A DNA stretch of 64,000 bases from Pseudomonas bijieensis (lineage in GTDB: Bacteria > Pseudomonadota > Gammaproteobacteria > Pseudomonadales > Pseudomonadaceae), in the NCBI RefSeq assembly GCF_013347965.1, contig NZ_CP048810.1, positions 1,860,001 to 1,924,000 on the forward strand, in the 5' to 3' direction. The notes under the pieces are model-generated. The model searched no databases. It had not been told where the DNA came from and saw only the letters and a program-made list of their open reading frames with translations. The translations under genes were made by a program, and so were the position numbers. Below are positions 36,730 to 47,106 of this stretch, in pieces. Position 1 is the stretch's first letter. Each line of letters opens with the position of its first letter.

Positions 36730-38427
36730 CTAGTCTTCCTTCTTGCGCAGTTCTTCGATGCTGATTTCGCGCATGCGGAATTTCTGGATCTTGCCGGTGA
36801 CCGTCATCGGGAATTCCTCGACGAATTTGAAATGACGCGGCGTCTTGAAGTGGGCAATGCGCTCCTTGCACCAGGCTTGCAGCTCTTGCTCGCTGGCGCT
36901 GTGGCCGGGATGGAACTTGATCCAGGCGACGATTTCCTCGCCGTAGCGCGAACACGGGATGCCGATCACTTGCACGTCCGCCACGGCCGGATGGGTGAAG
37001 AAGAACTCTTCCAGCTCGCGCGGGTAAACATTCTCACCACCACGGATGATCATGTCCTTGTTACGTCCGACGATGCGCACATAGCCCTGCTCGTCCATGG
37101 TCGCCAGGTCACCGGTGTGCATCCAGCCATCGGAGTCGATGGCATCGGCGGTGCCCTTGGGGTTGTTCCAGTAACCCAGCATCACGCTGTAACCACGGGT
37201 ACACAGTTCGCCAACGGCGCCACACGGGACGACATTGCCTGCCTCATCGATAATTTTGCTTTCCAGTTGCGGCTGGGTGCGGCCGACGGTGGTCACGCGC
37301 AATTCCAGTTCGTCTGAAGGACCAGTCTGCAATGACACCGGGCTGGTTTCCGTCATGCCGTAGGCAATCTGCACTTGCGCCATGTGCATTTCGTTGATGA
37401 CCCGCCGCATCACTTCGATGGGGCATGTGGCGCCTGCCATGATCCCGGTGCGCAGGCTGGACAAGTCAAAATCACCTCGCAGTGGCTGGTCCAGCATGGC
37501 GATGAACATGGTGGGCACGCCATACAGTGCAGTGGCTTTTTCCTCGGCCACGGCCTTTAGCGTCAGCAACGGGTCGAAGGCATCGTTGGGGTAGATCATG
37601 GTGCTGCCGTGAGTCATGCAACCCAGGTTGCCCATGACCATGCCGAAGCAATGGTAGAGCGGCACCGGGATCACCAACCGATCGCCAGCGCTCAGGCCCA
37701 GGCTTTCGCCGACCATGTAACCGTTATTGAGAATGTTGTGATGGCTGAGGGTCGCGCCCTTGGGAAAGCCGGTGGTGCCGGAGGTGTACTGGATGTTCAC
37801 CGGCTGATCGAAATGCAGGCTGGCCTGACGCTCGGCCAGTTGTTCAGGCGTAACCGCCGCGCCAAGGCCTGCCAATTGCGCCCAGGGCAGAAAGCCTGAA
37901 GGCGGCTGGGGATCGAGGCTGATCACGCCTCGCAAATCCGGCAAGCGCTCACTCTGCAGGTGGCCGATCGATTGCTCTGCCAGCTCTGGCGCCAGCGCTT
38001 GCAACATGGCGTGATAATCCGAGGTCTTGAACGCCCCGGCACACACCAGCCATTGGCATCCGGATTGTTTGAGCACGTATTCGAGTTCAGAAACCCGATA
38101 GGCCGGATTGATGTTGACCAGAATGACGCCGATCTTCGCACTGGCGAACTGGCTGATGCACCACTGGGCGCAATTGGGCGCCCACACGCCAAGGCGATCA
38201 CCGGTTTTCAAGCCCAACGCCAACAAGGCGCGGGCGTGCAGATCGACGGCCTCGGCCAGTTGCCGCCAGGTGTAACGCAGCGATTGATGGCGAACCACCA
38301 GCGCCTCGTACCCTGGATACTGGGTTACGGTCTGGTCGAAAGCCTCGCCGATGGTTTGCGCCAACAAGGCCTTGGCCTGGGAGCCACAGGTGTAGCTGAG
38401 CTGCGAATGCGAACCGGGTTGATCCAT
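36730..38427 (-). CDS. AMP-binding acyl-CoA ligase of the liu cluster
   Basis: 565 residues of the ANL superfamily. P-loop-like [20 protein letters not shown], the YGMTETSP A5 motif, GWMHTGDLA and the C-terminal [16 protein letters not shown] with the catalytic Lys in TVTGKIQK. It probably activates a branched or medium-chain acid feeding into isovaleryl-CoA (substrate by context only). It is divergent from liuA, with two LiuR-like palindromes between them. Confidence 0.9.
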   Translation of the reverse strand: MDQPGSHSQLSYTCGSQAKALLAQTIGEAFDQTVTQYPGYEALVVRHQSLRYTWRQLAEAVDLHARALLALGLKTGDRLGVWAPNCAQWCISQFASAKIGVILVNINPAYRVSELEYVLKQSGCQWLVCAGAFKTSDYHAMLQALAPELAEQSIGHLQSERLPDLRGVISLDPQPPSGFLPWAQLAGLGAAVTPEQLAERQASLHFDQPVNIQYTSGTTGFPKGATLSHHNILNNGYMVGESLGLSAGDRLVIPVPLYHCFGMVMGNLGCMTHGSTMIYPNDAFDPLLTLKAVAEEKATALYGVPTMFIAMLDQPLRGDFDLSSLRTGIMAGATCPIEVMRRVINEMHMAQVQIAYGMTETSPVSLQTGPSDELELRVTTVGRTQPQLESKIIDEAGNVVPCGAVGELCTRGYSVMLGYWNNPKGTADAIDSDGWMHTGDLATMDEQGYVRIVGRNKDMIIRGGENVYPRELEEFFFTHPAVADVQVIGIPCSRYGEEIVAWIKFHPGHSASEQELQAWCKERIAHFKTPRHFKFVEEFPMTVTGKIQKFRMREISIEELRKKED

Positions 38428-38499
38428 GACGCCCCCTCTTGTCTTTATTAGTGGGTGTAGCGGTGAACCTGATGCAGAGCACAGTTACTCTCGCTCAAG

Positions 38500-38516
38500 T
38501 TGACGTTAACGTAAAG
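38500..38516. promoter_or_regulatory. LiuR-type operator 1
   Basis: TTGACGTTAACGTAAAG, a near-perfect palindrome around ACGTTAACGT, sits in the ligase/liuA divergent region. It shares its core with the site 43 bp downstream and with the liuR upstream site. Confidence 0.72.
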
Positions 38517-38542
38517 GGCGATTGACAGCTTCTCGTCGCAGG

Positions 38543-38559
38543 CTTACGTTAACGTAAAG
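38543..38559. promoter_or_regulatory. LiuR-type operator 2
   Basis: TTACGTTAACGTAA (38544-38557) is a perfect 14-bp palindrome, followed by the same AAG as operator 1. It lies about 55 bp before the liuA start, next to its promoter. Confidence 0.75.
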
Positions 38560-38612
38560 GTGAGAGCCATCCCGCCACTCTCCACACCCGATAAAAAAGC
38601 CAAAGGTGTCCC

Positions 38613-39776
38613 ATGAGCTACCCATCCCTGAATTTTGCCCTCGGCGAAACCATCGACATGCTCCGCGACCAGGTGCAGGCCTTCGTCAAGGCCGAACTGG
38701 CGCCGCGAGCAGCGCAGATCGATATCGATAACCTGTTTCCCGCCGACATGTGGCGCAAGTTCGGCGACATGGGCCTGCTGGGCATTACCGTACCGGAAGA
38801 ATATGGCGGTGCTGGCCTGGGCTACCTGGCCCACGTGGTGGCGATGGAAGAAATCAGTCGCGGCTCGGCCTCGGTCGCCCTCTCCTACGGCGCCCACTCC
38901 AACCTCTGCGTGAACCAGATCAACCGCAACGGCAACCACGAACAGAAAACCAAGTACCTGCCCAAGCTGATCAGCGGCGAACACATCGGCGCCCTGGCCA
39001 TGAGCGAGCCGAACGCCGGCTCCGACGTGGTCTCCATGAAACTGCGGGCCGACAAGCGTGGCGACCGTTACGTGCTCAACGGCAGCAAGACCTGGATCAC
39101 CAACGGTCCCGATGCCAACACCTATGTGATCTACGCCAAGACCGACCTGGAAAAAGGTCCCCACGGCATCACCGCCTTCATCGTCGAGCGCGACTGGAAA
39201 GGCTTCAGCCGCAGCAACAAGTTCGACAAGCTCGGCATGCGTGGCTCCAACACCTGCGAGCTGTTTTTCGATGACGTCGAAGTGCCGGAAGAAAACATCC
39301 TCGGTGTGCTCAATGGCGGCGTGAAAGTGCTGATGAGCGGTCTCGATTACGAGCGCGTAGTACTCTCCGGCGGTCCGACCGGGATCATGCAGGCGTGCAT
39401 GGACCTGATCGTGCCGTACATCCACGACCGCAAGCAATTCGGCCAAAGCATCGGCGAATTCCAGCTGATCCAGGGCAAGGTCGCCGACATGTACACCCAG
39501 CTCAACGCCAGCCGCGCTTATCTATATGCCGTGGCCCAGGCCTGCGAGCGCGGCGAAACCACCCGCAAGGACGCCGCCGGGGTGATCCTCTACAGCGCCG
39601 AACGCGCCACGCAAATGGCCCTCGACGCCATCCAGATCCTCGGTGGCAACGGCTACATCAATGAATTCCCGGCCGGTCGCCTGCTGCGTGACGCCAAGCT
39701 GTACGAAATCGGTGCTGGCACCAGTGAGATTCGTCGGATGTTGATCGGCCGCGAACTGTTCAACGAAACCCGCTAA
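38613..39776 (+). CDS. liuA: Isovaleryl-CoA dehydrogenase
   Basis: 387 residues, the family's usual length. Acyl-CoA dehydrogenase motifs [36 protein letters not shown] and [35 protein letters not shown]. The catalytic glutamate in isovaleryl-CoA dehydrogenases lies on helix G ([12 protein letters not shown]), and DYERV is present. It oxidises isovaleryl-CoA to 3-methylcrotonyl-CoA and opens the liuABCD operon. Confidence 0.94.
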   Translation: MSYPSLNFALGETIDMLRDQVQAFVKAELAPRAAQIDIDNLFPADMWRKFGDMGLLGITVPEEYGGAGLGYLAHVVAMEEISRGSASVALSYGAHSNLCVNQINRNGNHEQKTKYLPKLISGEHIGALAMSEPNAGSDVVSMKLRADKRGDRYVLNGSKTWITNGPDANTYVIYAKTDLEKGPHGITAFIVERDWKGFSRSNKFDKLGMRGSNTCELFFDDVEVPEENILGVLNGGVKVLMSGLDYERVVLSGGPTGIMQACMDLIVPYIHDRKQFGQSIGEFQLIQGKVADMYTQLNASRAYLYAVAQACERGETTRKDAAGVILYSAERATQMALDAIQILGGNGYINEFPAGRLLRDAKLYEIGAGTSEIRRMLIGRELFNETR

Positions 39777-39787
39777 CGGAGCTGACC

Positions 39788-41395
39788 ATGGCCACGCTGC
39801 ACACTCAGCTCAACCCACGCTCCCCGGAGTTCATAGCCAACCGCGATGCGATGCTCGGACACGTCGAGGCCCTGCGCACCTTGCTCGCGCAAGTGCGCCA
39901 AGGCGGCGGCCCCAAGGCCCAGGAACGGCATACGTCGCGGGGCAAGTTGCTGCCCCGTGAGCGCATCAACCGGCTGCTGGATCCGGGCTCGCCGTTTTTG
40001 GAGATCAGCCCGTTGGCGGCTCACGAAGTCTATGGCGAAGATGTGCCGGCGGCCGGCGTGATTGCCGGCATTGGTCGCGTGGAAGGCGTCGAATGCATGA
40101 TTGTCGCCAACGACGCGACGGTCAAAGGAGGCTCTTATTATCCACTGACGGTGAAGAAGCACCTGCGCGCCCAGACCATCGCCCAGCAAAATCGCCTGCC
40201 GTGCATTTACCTGGTGGATTCGGGCGGCGCCAACCTGCCACGCCAGGACGAAGTGTTCCCGGACCGCGAGCACTTCGGCCGGATCTTCTTCAACCAGGCC
40301 AACATGAGTGCCCAGGGCATCCCGCAGATTGCCGTGGTCATGGGTTCCTGCACCGCTGGTGGCGCCTATGTGCCGGCCATGGCGGACGAGGCGATCATGG
40401 TCCGCCAGCAGGCGACGATTTTCCTCGCCGGACCACCCTTGGTGAAAGCCGCCACCGGCGAGGTGGTCAGTGCCGAAGACTTGGGCGGGGCCGACGTGCA
40501 CTGCAAGATTTCCGGCGTGGCCGACCATTACGCCGACAGCGACGAACATGCCCTGGCCCTGGCCCGTCGTAGCGTCGCCAACCTCAACTGGCACAAACAG
40601 GGGCAGTTGCAGCAACACCTGCCCATCGCCCCGCTGTACTCGAGCGATGAGCTGTACGGTGTGGTTTCGGCCGACGCCAAGCAACCGTTCGATGTCCGGG
40701 AAGTGATCGCGCGCCTGGTGGACGGTTCGGTGTTCGACGAATTCAAGGCGCTGTTCGGAACGACGCTGGTGTGCGGCTTCGCTCACTTGCACGGCTACCC
40801 GGTCGCGATCCTCGCCAACAACGGCATCCTCTTCGCCGAGGCCGCGCAGAAAGGCGCGCACTTCATCGAACTGGCGTGTCAGCGCGGGATTCCGCTGCTG
40901 TTCCTGCAGAACATCACCGGCTTCATGGTCGGGCAGAAGTACGAAGCGGGCGGCATCGCCAAGCATGGTGCCAAGCTAGTGACGGCGGTCGCCTGTGCCA
41001 AAGTGCCGAAATTCACCGTGATCATCGGCGGCAGCTTCGGCGCGGGCAACTATGGCATGTGCGGTCGCGCCTACGACCCACGGTTCCTGTGGATGTGGCC
41101 AAACGCGCGGATTGGCGTGATGGGCGCCGAACAGGCGGCCGGCGTGCTGGTACAGGTCAAGCGCGAGCAGGCCGAACGCAGCGGCCATCCCTTCAGCGCC
41201 CAGCAGGAAGCCGAGATCAAGCAGCCGATCCTCGATCAATACGAAGAACAGGGCCACCCCTATTATTCCAGCGCCAGGCTGTGGGACGACGGCGTCATCG
41301 ACCCGGCCCAGACCCGCGACATACTGGGCCTGGCCTTGTCCGCGTCACTGAACGCGCCTATCGAACCGAGCCGCTTCGGCGTGTTCCGGATGTAA
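39788..41395 (+). CDS. liuB: 3-methylcrotonyl-CoA carboxylase, carboxyltransferase (beta) subunit
   Basis: 535 residues with two crotonase-like halves. Oxyanion motifs [16 protein letters not shown] and [20 protein letters not shown]. It transfers carboxyl from biotin of LiuD to 3-methylcrotonyl-CoA. It starts 11 bp after liuA. Confidence 0.95.
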   Translation: MATLHTQLNPRSPEFIANRDAMLGHVEALRTLLAQVRQGGGPKAQERHTSRGKLLPRERINRLLDPGSPFLEISPLAAHEVYGEDVPAAGVIAGIGRVEGVECMIVANDATVKGGSYYPLTVKKHLRAQTIAQQNRLPCIYLVDSGGANLPRQDEVFPDREHFGRIFFNQANMSAQGIPQIAVVMGSCTAGGAYVPAMADEAIMVRQQATIFLAGPPLVKAATGEVVSAEDLGGADVHCKISGVADHYADSDEHALALARRSVANLNWHKQGQLQQHLPIAPLYSSDELYGVVSADAKQPFDVREVIARLVDGSVFDEFKALFGTTLVCGFAHLHGYPVAILANNGILFAEAAQKGAHFIELACQRGIPLLFLQNITGFMVGQKYEAGGIAKHGAKLVTAVACAKVPKFTVIIGGSFGAGNYGMCGRAYDPRFLWMWPNARIGVMGAEQAAGVLVQVKREQAERSGHPFSAQQEAEIKQPILDQYEEQGHPYYSSARLWDDGVIDPAQTRDILGLALSASLNAPIEPSRFGVFRM

Positions 41396-41408
41396 ACGGG
41401 GAATGACC

Positions 41409-42227
41409 ATGGATAACTTCAACACCCTCGAACTGCACACCGACCCACGGGGCGTTGCCACCCTGTGGCTCAGCCGCGAGTCGAAAAACAACGCGTTCAA
41501 CGCCGAAATGATCCGCGAACTGATCCTTGCCCTGGACCACGTCAGCAGCGATCCAAACTTGCGCTTCCTGCTGATCCGCGGGCGCGGCAAGCATTTCAGC
41601 GCTGGCGCCGACCTGGCCTGGATGCAGCAATCGGCCGAGCTCGACTACCACACCAACCTCGATGATGCCCGGGAACTGGCGGAGCTGATGTACAACCTCG
41701 CCAAGCTGAAGATTCCCACGCTAGCCATCGTCCAGGGTGCGGCGTTCGGTGGTGCACTGGGGCTTATCAGCGCCTGTGACATGGCCATTGGCGCTGATGA
41801 AGCACAGTTCTGTCTATCGGAAGTGCGCATTGGCCTGGCGCCGGCGGTGATCAGCCCGTTCGTGGTGCAAGCCATCGGCGAGCGTGCGGCGCGTCGTTAT
41901 GCCCTGACTGCAGAACGCTTCGACGGGCAACGCGCGAAAGAAATCGGTTTGCTGTCGGAAAGCTACCCGGCCGAAACCCTCGACCAGCAAGTCGAGCAAT
42001 GGATCGACAATCTGTTGCTCAACAGCCCGGCAGCCATGCGCGCCAGCAAGGAACTGTTGCGCGAAGTCGGTAACGGCGCCCTGACCCCGGCGCTGCGGCG
42101 CTACACCGAAAACGCCATCGCCCGTATTCGCGTCAGCCCGGAGGGCCAGGAAGGTCTGCGGGCCTTCCTGCAAAAGCGCGCGCCGAACTGGCAAGCCGAA
42201 TCGAGTCATAAGGAGCCGCGTCGATGA
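41409..42227 (+). CDS. liuC: Methylglutaconyl-CoA hydratase (enoyl-CoA hydratase family)
   Basis: 272 residues of the crotonase fold: SAGADLAWMQQSAELDYHTN and VQGAAFGGALGLISACDMAIG with the two catalytic acid positions region CLSEVRIGLAPAV. ATG 41409 is better spaced from GGGGA than the ATG at 41403. Its end overlaps liuD by four bases. Confidence 0.93.
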   Translation: MDNFNTLELHTDPRGVATLWLSRESKNNAFNAEMIRELILALDHVSSDPNLRFLLIRGRGKHFSAGADLAWMQQSAELDYHTNLDDARELAELMYNLAKLKIPTLAIVQGAAFGGALGLISACDMAIGADEAQFCLSEVRIGLAPAVISPFVVQAIGERAARRYALTAERFDGQRAKEIGLLSESYPAETLDQQVEQWIDNLLLNSPAAMRASKELLREVGNGALTPALRRYTENAIARIRVSPEGQEGLRAFLQKRAPNWQAESSHKEPRR

Positions 42228-44173
42228 GCGCACCCGCCCTCACCACATTGCTGGTGGCCAACCGTGGCGAAATCGCCTGCCGCGTGATGCGCACCGCCAA
42301 GGCCATGGGCCTGACCACCGTTGCCGTGCACAGCGCCACCGACCGCGATGCCCGCCACAGCCGCGAAGCCGACATTCGCGTCGACCTGGGCGGCAGCAAG
42401 GCAGCCGACAGCTACCTGCAAATCGACAAATTGATCGCCGCCGCAAAAGCCAGTGGCGCCCAGGCCATCCACCCCGGCTATGGCTTTCTGTCCGAGAACG
42501 CCGGGTTCGCCCGGGCGATTGAAGACGCTGGACTGATCTTCCTTGGCCCACCGGCCTCGGCCATTGATGCCATGGGCAGCAAATCGGCGGCCAAGACCTT
42601 GATGGAAACTGCCGGGGTGCCCCTGGTGCCCGGTTATCACGGCGAAGCCCAGGACCTGGACACCTTTCGCGACGCCGCCGAGCGCATCGGCTACCCGGTT
42701 TTGCTCAAGGCCACAGCCGGCGGTGGCGGCAAGGGCATGAAAGTCGTCGAGGATGTCAGCCAATTGGCCGAAGCCCTGGCCTCGGCCCAGCGTGAAGCGC
42801 AGTCCTCGTTCGGCGACTCACGGATGCTGGTGGAGAAATACCTGCTCAAGCCGCGCCATGTGGAAATCCAGGTATTTGCCGACCAACACGGCAACTGCCT
42901 GTACCTCAACGAACGCGATTGCTCGATCCAGCGCCGCCACCAGAAAGTGGTGGAAGAAGCCCCCGCGCCCGGCCTGACCCCGCAACTGCGGCGGGCGATG
43001 GGCGAAGCCGCCGTGCGCGCGGCCCAGGCGATTGGTTATGTCGGGGCCGGTACGGTGGAGTTTCTGCTGGATGCGCGGGGCGAGTTTTTCTTCATGGAGA
43101 TGAACACCCGGTTGCAAGTCGAGCATCCGGTCACCGAAGCGATCACCGGACTGGACCTGGTGGCCTGGCAGATCCGCGTCGCCCAAGGCGAGCCATTGCC
43201 GATCACTCAAACGCAAGTGCCGCTGCTGGGTCACGCCATCGAAGTACGGCTGTATGCCGAGGATCCGGTCAACGATTTCCTGCCGGCCACCGGGCGCCTG
43301 GCGTTGTATCGCGAATCGGCCGAGGGGCCGGGGCGGCGGGTCGACAGTGGTGTGGAGGAAGGTGACGAGATCTCGCCGTTCTACGACCCGATGCTCGGCA
43401 AGCTGATTGCCTGGGGTGAAGACCGTGAGCAGGCGCGCTTGCGGCTGTTGAGCATGCTCGACGAATTTGCCATTGGCGGGCTGAAAACCAACATTGGTTT
43501 TCTGCGACGAATCGTGGCCCACCCCGCTTTTGCGGCGGCGGAGCTGGATACCGGATTTATCCCACGTTACCAGGGGCAATTACTTCCAGAGCCTGGCGAA
43601 TTGGATGACGCGTTCTGGTCCGCAGCCGCCCAGGGATTCGCCTTGAGCCTGACACCGCGCGTACGCGGTGATGACGCCGACTCACCTTGGGCCAGCACCA
43701 CCGGGCTGCGCCTGGGGCTGCCCAAGGAAACCACCCTGCACCTGAGCTGCGAAGGCCAGGATCGCGCGATAACGCTGGACATCAGCGCCCGCCGCGCGGA
43801 ACTCAAGGGCGAGCAACTGATAATCGAGCAGCACGGCCTGCGCCGCAGCCATCGGGCCATTCGCCGGGGCGATAGCCTGTATCTGCAATGGGCGGGTGAC
43901 CTGCACCGGATCGACCTGTACGACCCTCTGGCCGCCGCCGAGGCCAGCCACAGCCATCAAGGTGGCCTGGCTGCGCCCATGAATGGCAGTATCGTGCGGG
44001 TATTGGTGAGTGTCGGCCAAACGGTGGAGGCCGGGGCTCAACTGGTGGTACTGGAGGCCATGAAAATGGAGCACAGCATTCGGGCGCCGAAGGCCGGTGT
44101 GATCAAGGCACTGTATTGCCAGGAAGGTGAAATGGTCAGCGAGGGCAGTGCCCTGGTGGCGTTCGAAGAATAG
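42224..44173 (+). CDS. liuD: 3-methylcrotonyl-CoA carboxylase, biotin-carrying (alpha) subunit
   Basis: 649 residues. Biotin carboxylase domain with ATP-grasp glycine loop ATAGGGGKGMKVV, ERDCSIQRRHQKVVEEAP and EMNTRLQVEHPVTE. C-terminal biotinyl domain with the biotin attachment motif VLEAMKMEHSI. Last gene of the liu operon. Confidence 0.95.
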   Translation: MSAPALTTLLVANRGEIACRVMRTAKAMGLTTVAVHSATDRDARHSREADIRVDLGGSKAADSYLQIDKLIAAAKASGAQAIHPGYGFLSENAGFARAIEDAGLIFLGPPASAIDAMGSKSAAKTLMETAGVPLVPGYHGEAQDLDTFRDAAERIGYPVLLKATAGGGGKGMKVVEDVSQLAEALASAQREAQSSFGDSRMLVEKYLLKPRHVEIQVFADQHGNCLYLNERDCSIQRRHQKVVEEAPAPGLTPQLRRAMGEAAVRAAQAIGYVGAGTVEFLLDARGEFFFMEMNTRLQVEHPVTEAITGLDLVAWQIRVAQGEPLPITQTQVPLLGHAIEVRLYAEDPVNDFLPATGRLALYRESAEGPGRRVDSGVEEGDEISPFYDPMLGKLIAWGEDREQARLRLLSMLDEFAIGGLKTNIGFLRRIVAHPAFAAAELDTGFIPRYQGQLLPEPGELDDAFWSAAAQGFALSLTPRVRGDDADSPWASTTGLRLGLPKETTLHLSCEGQDRAITLDISARRAELKGEQLIIEQHGLRRSHRAIRRGDSLYLQWAGDLHRIDLYDPLAAAEASHSHQGGLAAPMNGSIVRVLVSVGQTVEAGAQLVVLEAMKMEHSIRAPKAGVIKALYCQEGEMVSEGSALVAFEE

Positions 44174-44202
44174 AAATCGGCCCGCTCCCAGGGCCGATCC
44201 AG

Positions 44203-44850
44203 TCAGAACCTGATGGTAGCCTGCACCACCACACCGATGAGGCGGCACTGTTCGGTGTACAGGGTTTTCGGGTAAGTCGGATTGAGCGGAACCAGGTAAC
44301 GCTGACCGCTCTCTTCGATCAATTTGCGAAAGGTCGCGTCACTGCTGCCAGGCAAGCAGGCGACCACCAATTTGCCAGGCACCGCCTCGATGGCCGGATC
44401 CACCAGGATCGACATGCCCTCGGGAATGCTCAACCCGCTGGGTGCGGTCATCGCATCGCCCACCACTACCAGCCAGAATGCATCGCCCAGGGCGTGGTAG
44501 TCCGTCAGCTCGTAGCGCGCCTGGCTGTAGGCGCCAGGATCACCTTCGCGAACCCCGCCAACCTCATGCCATTCACTGACCGGGTAGCGGAAGTACGGGT
44601 TGTACTTCTGCGCCAGGGCCATGCCTTCGTCCGTGGAGGTGTCCGGCTCGCGAATCACCATTGCCACCTCCAGAAACTCCAGCCCCAGCTCCCGCAGGAC
44701 CCGGTTCATGTCTTCGACACTGGGTTGCCGGCGCTTGGTCAGCCAATGGCCGACGCCGCCCTGGGACATTCCCAACCGCTCTGCGAGCACCACTTGCGTG
44801 ATGCGCAGCTCCTTCATCTTGGCCTTGACCAACTCTATCCATTTATCCAT
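44203..44850 (-). CDS. XRE/S24-type repressor with catalytic serine replaced by alanine
   Basis: 215 residues from ATG 44850. N-terminal HTH (RITQVVLAERLGMSQGGVGHWL) and C-terminal LexA/S24-like domain. The family's GDSM catalytic serine motif reads VVGDAMTAPSGL, codon GCG, one base from serine TCG, so RecA-stimulated self-cleavage should fail. The lysine region is less clear. PrtR-like and phage-type repressors share this layout. No target operon is adjacent. Confidence 0.85.
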   Translation of the reverse strand: MDKWIELVKAKMKELRITQVVLAERLGMSQGGVGHWLTKRRQPSVEDMNRVLRELGLEFLEVAMVIREPDTSTDEGMALAQKYNPYFRYPVSEWHEVGGVREGDPGAYSQARYELTDYHALGDAFWLVVVGDAMTAPSGLSIPEGMSILVDPAIEAVPGKLVVACLPGSSDATFRKLIEESGQRYLVPLNPTYPKTLYTEQCRLIGVVVQATIRF

Positions 44851-44981
44851 GTGCGGCACGATACGTGGGTGACTGTGACCATTCAAAACACAAATTGTAG
44901 TATTTAAATTATCGTCACAATTACGATAAGTACTATTCTGGATTCAGGAGTTCAGCCCCCTACACGGAGATTTCCATCACC

Positions 44982-45323
44982 ATGGATACACCCAGCAAAG
45001 ACCAGCCCAGCAGCCCTTTCGACGGTACGTTTCCTCCCTTGCAGGATTGTCCGGCGGCCAAACGTGCCCTCGACTACTACCTGAAACCAGGTGTTTCGCA
45101 GGCGCCGGCAGAACATCGCTTCTTCGACGTCAACCACAATATCAGCGCAGAAGAAGCCCTCGTTCATGCGTGCGACCTGCTGCGTTGTGCCGCGGCGACC
45201 GCCCACGAGTCCGCCAACCAGTTGAATGGTTCAAGCCGTGACCTGGCATTTTCGGTGGTGCACATGATCGATCTGGTCAAGGTGATGCTTGACCGATCCC
45301 TGGATGGCTACCCTACCCGCTAG
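44982..45323 (+). CDS. DUF6124 (formerly DUF3077) small protein
   Basis: 113 residues. An acidic N-terminus then helices with ISAEEALVHACDLLRCAAATAHESANQLNG cut into two amphipathic parts, and a C-terminal LAFSVVHMIDLVKVMLD. It is typical of a small Pseudomonas-specific family of unknown function, often found in several copies. A single gene here, divergent from the S24 repressor. Confidence 0.8.
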   Translation: MDTPSKDQPSSPFDGTFPPLQDCPAAKRALDYYLKPGVSQAPAEHRFFDVNHNISAEEALVHACDLLRCAAATAHESANQLNGSSRDLAFSVVHMIDLVKVMLDRSLDGYPTR

Positions 45324-45408
45324 GAGTAACGCTTGGGAATGTCGTCGCGAACGCGAACGACGAGAAAAATTTTCCAATCGATGCGATAAAACCATTTGAC
45401 TTGCAAAT

Positions 45409-45427
45409 GATAATGATTATTATTGCA
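45409..45427. promoter_or_regulatory. Fur box of the PrrF promoter
   Basis: GATAATGATTATTATTGCA matches the 19-bp Fur consensus at about 14 positions and overlaps the predicted -10 region; a TTGACT -35 lies at 45397-45402. Fur-Fe(II) should repress the sRNA in iron-rich cells. Confidence 0.85.
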
Positions 45428-45429
45428 TC

Positions 45430-45542
45430 AGCTGGTCGCGAGATCAGTCGATAGACCAGAAGACCTTAGGTCGGACTTCTGGAATATCTCCTCATCAGGC
45501 TAATCACGGTTTTTGACCCGGCTTTTTGCCGGGTCTTTTTTT
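45430..45542 (+). ncRNA. prrF: PrrF iron-responsive small RNA
   Basis: About 113 nt. It starts near CTGGTCGCGAGATCAG, carries the conserved antisense core ATCTCCTCATCAGGCTAATC, and ends with an intrinsic terminator. PrrF RNAs pair with mRNAs of iron-rich proteins (for example sodB and haem or TCA enzymes) via Hfq. A single copy is seen here, whereas P. aeruginosa has a tandem pair. Confidence 0.93.
45515..45542 (+). terminator. PrrF intrinsic terminator
   Basis: An 8-bp stem GACCCGGC/GCCGGGTC with a five-T loop, followed by a run of seven T. Confidence 0.93.
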
Positions 45543-45815
45543 GCCGATTTTTCGGCTTATGGCTTCAGGCTAATGAAGTCTTTTTGGATGCTGCCAATTC
45601 GGTGGCGGCGATGATAGCAAATGAATATCCGTTTACAAGAGCCCTCCCGCCACACAGGCGAAATCTATCGCTAACCAGCACTTGAGAATCAATTGCAGAC
45701 TCTCTAAGCTGGCTCGGCGTCCAGGGAGGACGCCCCCTCGTTTACGTGACTTAAATCGTCTCGATTCGCCTTCCTTGCGTGTAAAGTAACGGCATGAAAA
45801 TCCTTTCCAGGAATC

Positions 45816-46967
45816 GTGACCGTGGCTAAATCTTCCTTTGATATCAGTGCCAATTTCGACAGCGGCAACATCGAGGTCGTCGACATCAGCAACCCGTTGC
45901 AGTCGTTGCTCAAGATCAGGCCCGACACCCGCAGTGCCCATTTCCAGTGGTTCCACTTCAAGGCCAGCGGCCTGCATGTCGGCCAGGAATATTCCTTCCG
46001 CCTGCTCAACGCCAGTCAATCGTCCTATAACAAGGCCTGGACGGGCTACCAGACCGTTGCCTCCTACGACCACGTCAATTGGTTCCGCATTCCGACCCAG
46101 TTTGAAGGCGACGCCCTGCGCTTTCATCTGGAGGCCGAACAACCCCACGCCTGGTTCGCCTACTTCGAACCCTACAGCCGCGGTCGTCATGATTGGCTGA
46201 TCGAACAAGCGCAGCACAAGGCCGGCACCGAGCTATTGGCCGTTGGTAAAAGCGTGGAAGGCCGTGACATTCAACTGCTGCGCAAGGGCAACGGTGCCGA
46301 AGGCCGACGCAAAATCTGGATCATCGCCCAGCAGCACCCCGGTGAGCACATGGCCGAATGGTTCATGGAGGGCGTGATCGAACGCCTCCAGCACCATGAC
46401 GATGCGCAACTGAACCGGTTGCTCGCCAAGGCCGATCTGTACCTGGTACCGAACATGAACCCCGACGGCGCATTCCACGGTCATCTGCGAACCAACGCCA
46501 TGGGCCAGGATCTCAACCGTGCCTGGCAGAACGCCAGTCCGGAAATCAGCCCCGAGGTTTTTTTCGTACAACAGCAAATGGAAAAGTACGGCGTCGATCT
46601 GTTCCTCGACGCTCACGGCGATGAGGAAATCCCCCACGTCTTCACCGCCGGTTGCGAAGGCAACCCAGGCTACACGCCACGCATCGCCAAACTCGAAGAG
46701 CGCTTTCGCAGCCATCTCAAGCACCAGACCAAAGACTTCCAGACAGCTCACGGCTACACCCGCGACGAACCGGGCCAGGCCAACATGACCCTGGCCTGTA
46801 ATGCGGTCGGGCAGAAATATGACTGCCTGTCCCTGACCCTGGAAATGCCGTTCAAGGACCACAACGATCACCCGAACCCGATCACCGGCTGGTCTGGCAA
46901 ACGCTCGATGCAACTGGGCAAGGATGTGTTGAGCACCATCGAGGCCATGGTCGACGAGTTGCGCTGA
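45816..46967 (+). CDS. M14-family zinc carboxypeptidase (PM14/AGBL-like)
   Basis: 383 residues. An N-terminal beta domain (about 1-125, with HFQWFHFKASGL) precedes a zinc carboxypeptidase domain: HPGEHMAEW (His and Glu ligands), MNPDGAFHGHLRTNAMGQDLNR, DAHGDEE (His ligand) and LTLEMPFK with the catalytic Glu. The layout matches cytosolic carboxypeptidases of the AGBL/Pseudomonas M14 type, which remove C-terminal amino acids such as glutamate. No signal peptide. The start is a GTG after AGGA. Confidence 0.88.
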   Translation: MTVAKSSFDISANFDSGNIEVVDISNPLQSLLKIRPDTRSAHFQWFHFKASGLHVGQEYSFRLLNASQSSYNKAWTGYQTVASYDHVNWFRIPTQFEGDALRFHLEAEQPHAWFAYFEPYSRGRHDWLIEQAQHKAGTELLAVGKSVEGRDIQLLRKGNGAEGRRKIWIIAQQHPGEHMAEWFMEGVIERLQHHDDAQLNRLLAKADLYLVPNMNPDGAFHGHLRTNAMGQDLNRAWQNASPEISPEVFFVQQQMEKYGVDLFLDAHGDEEIPHVFTAGCEGNPGYTPRIAKLEERFRSHLKHQTKDFQTAHGYTRDEPGQANMTLACNAVGQKYDCLSLTLEMPFKDHNDHPNPITGWSGKRSMQLGKDVLSTIEAMVDELR

Positions 46968-47019
46968 TCCAATGACCTGATCAACCCTTGTCCAAGGTGC
47001 TTCCCTGAGTGGGAACAAT

Positions 47020-47105
47020 GTGGGAGCAAAGCTTGCTCGCGATATAGGCGGTGAGGTCTTTCTGAAACCGAGTCGCCTGTATCGCGAGCAAGCTTTGCTC
47101 CCACC
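47020..47105. repeat. REP doublet
   Basis: Inverted REP copies (GTGGGAGCAAAGCTTGCTCG and its mirror) between the convergent ends of the M14 peptidase and cytochrome b561 genes. Confidence 0.9.
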
Positions 47106-47106
47106 A

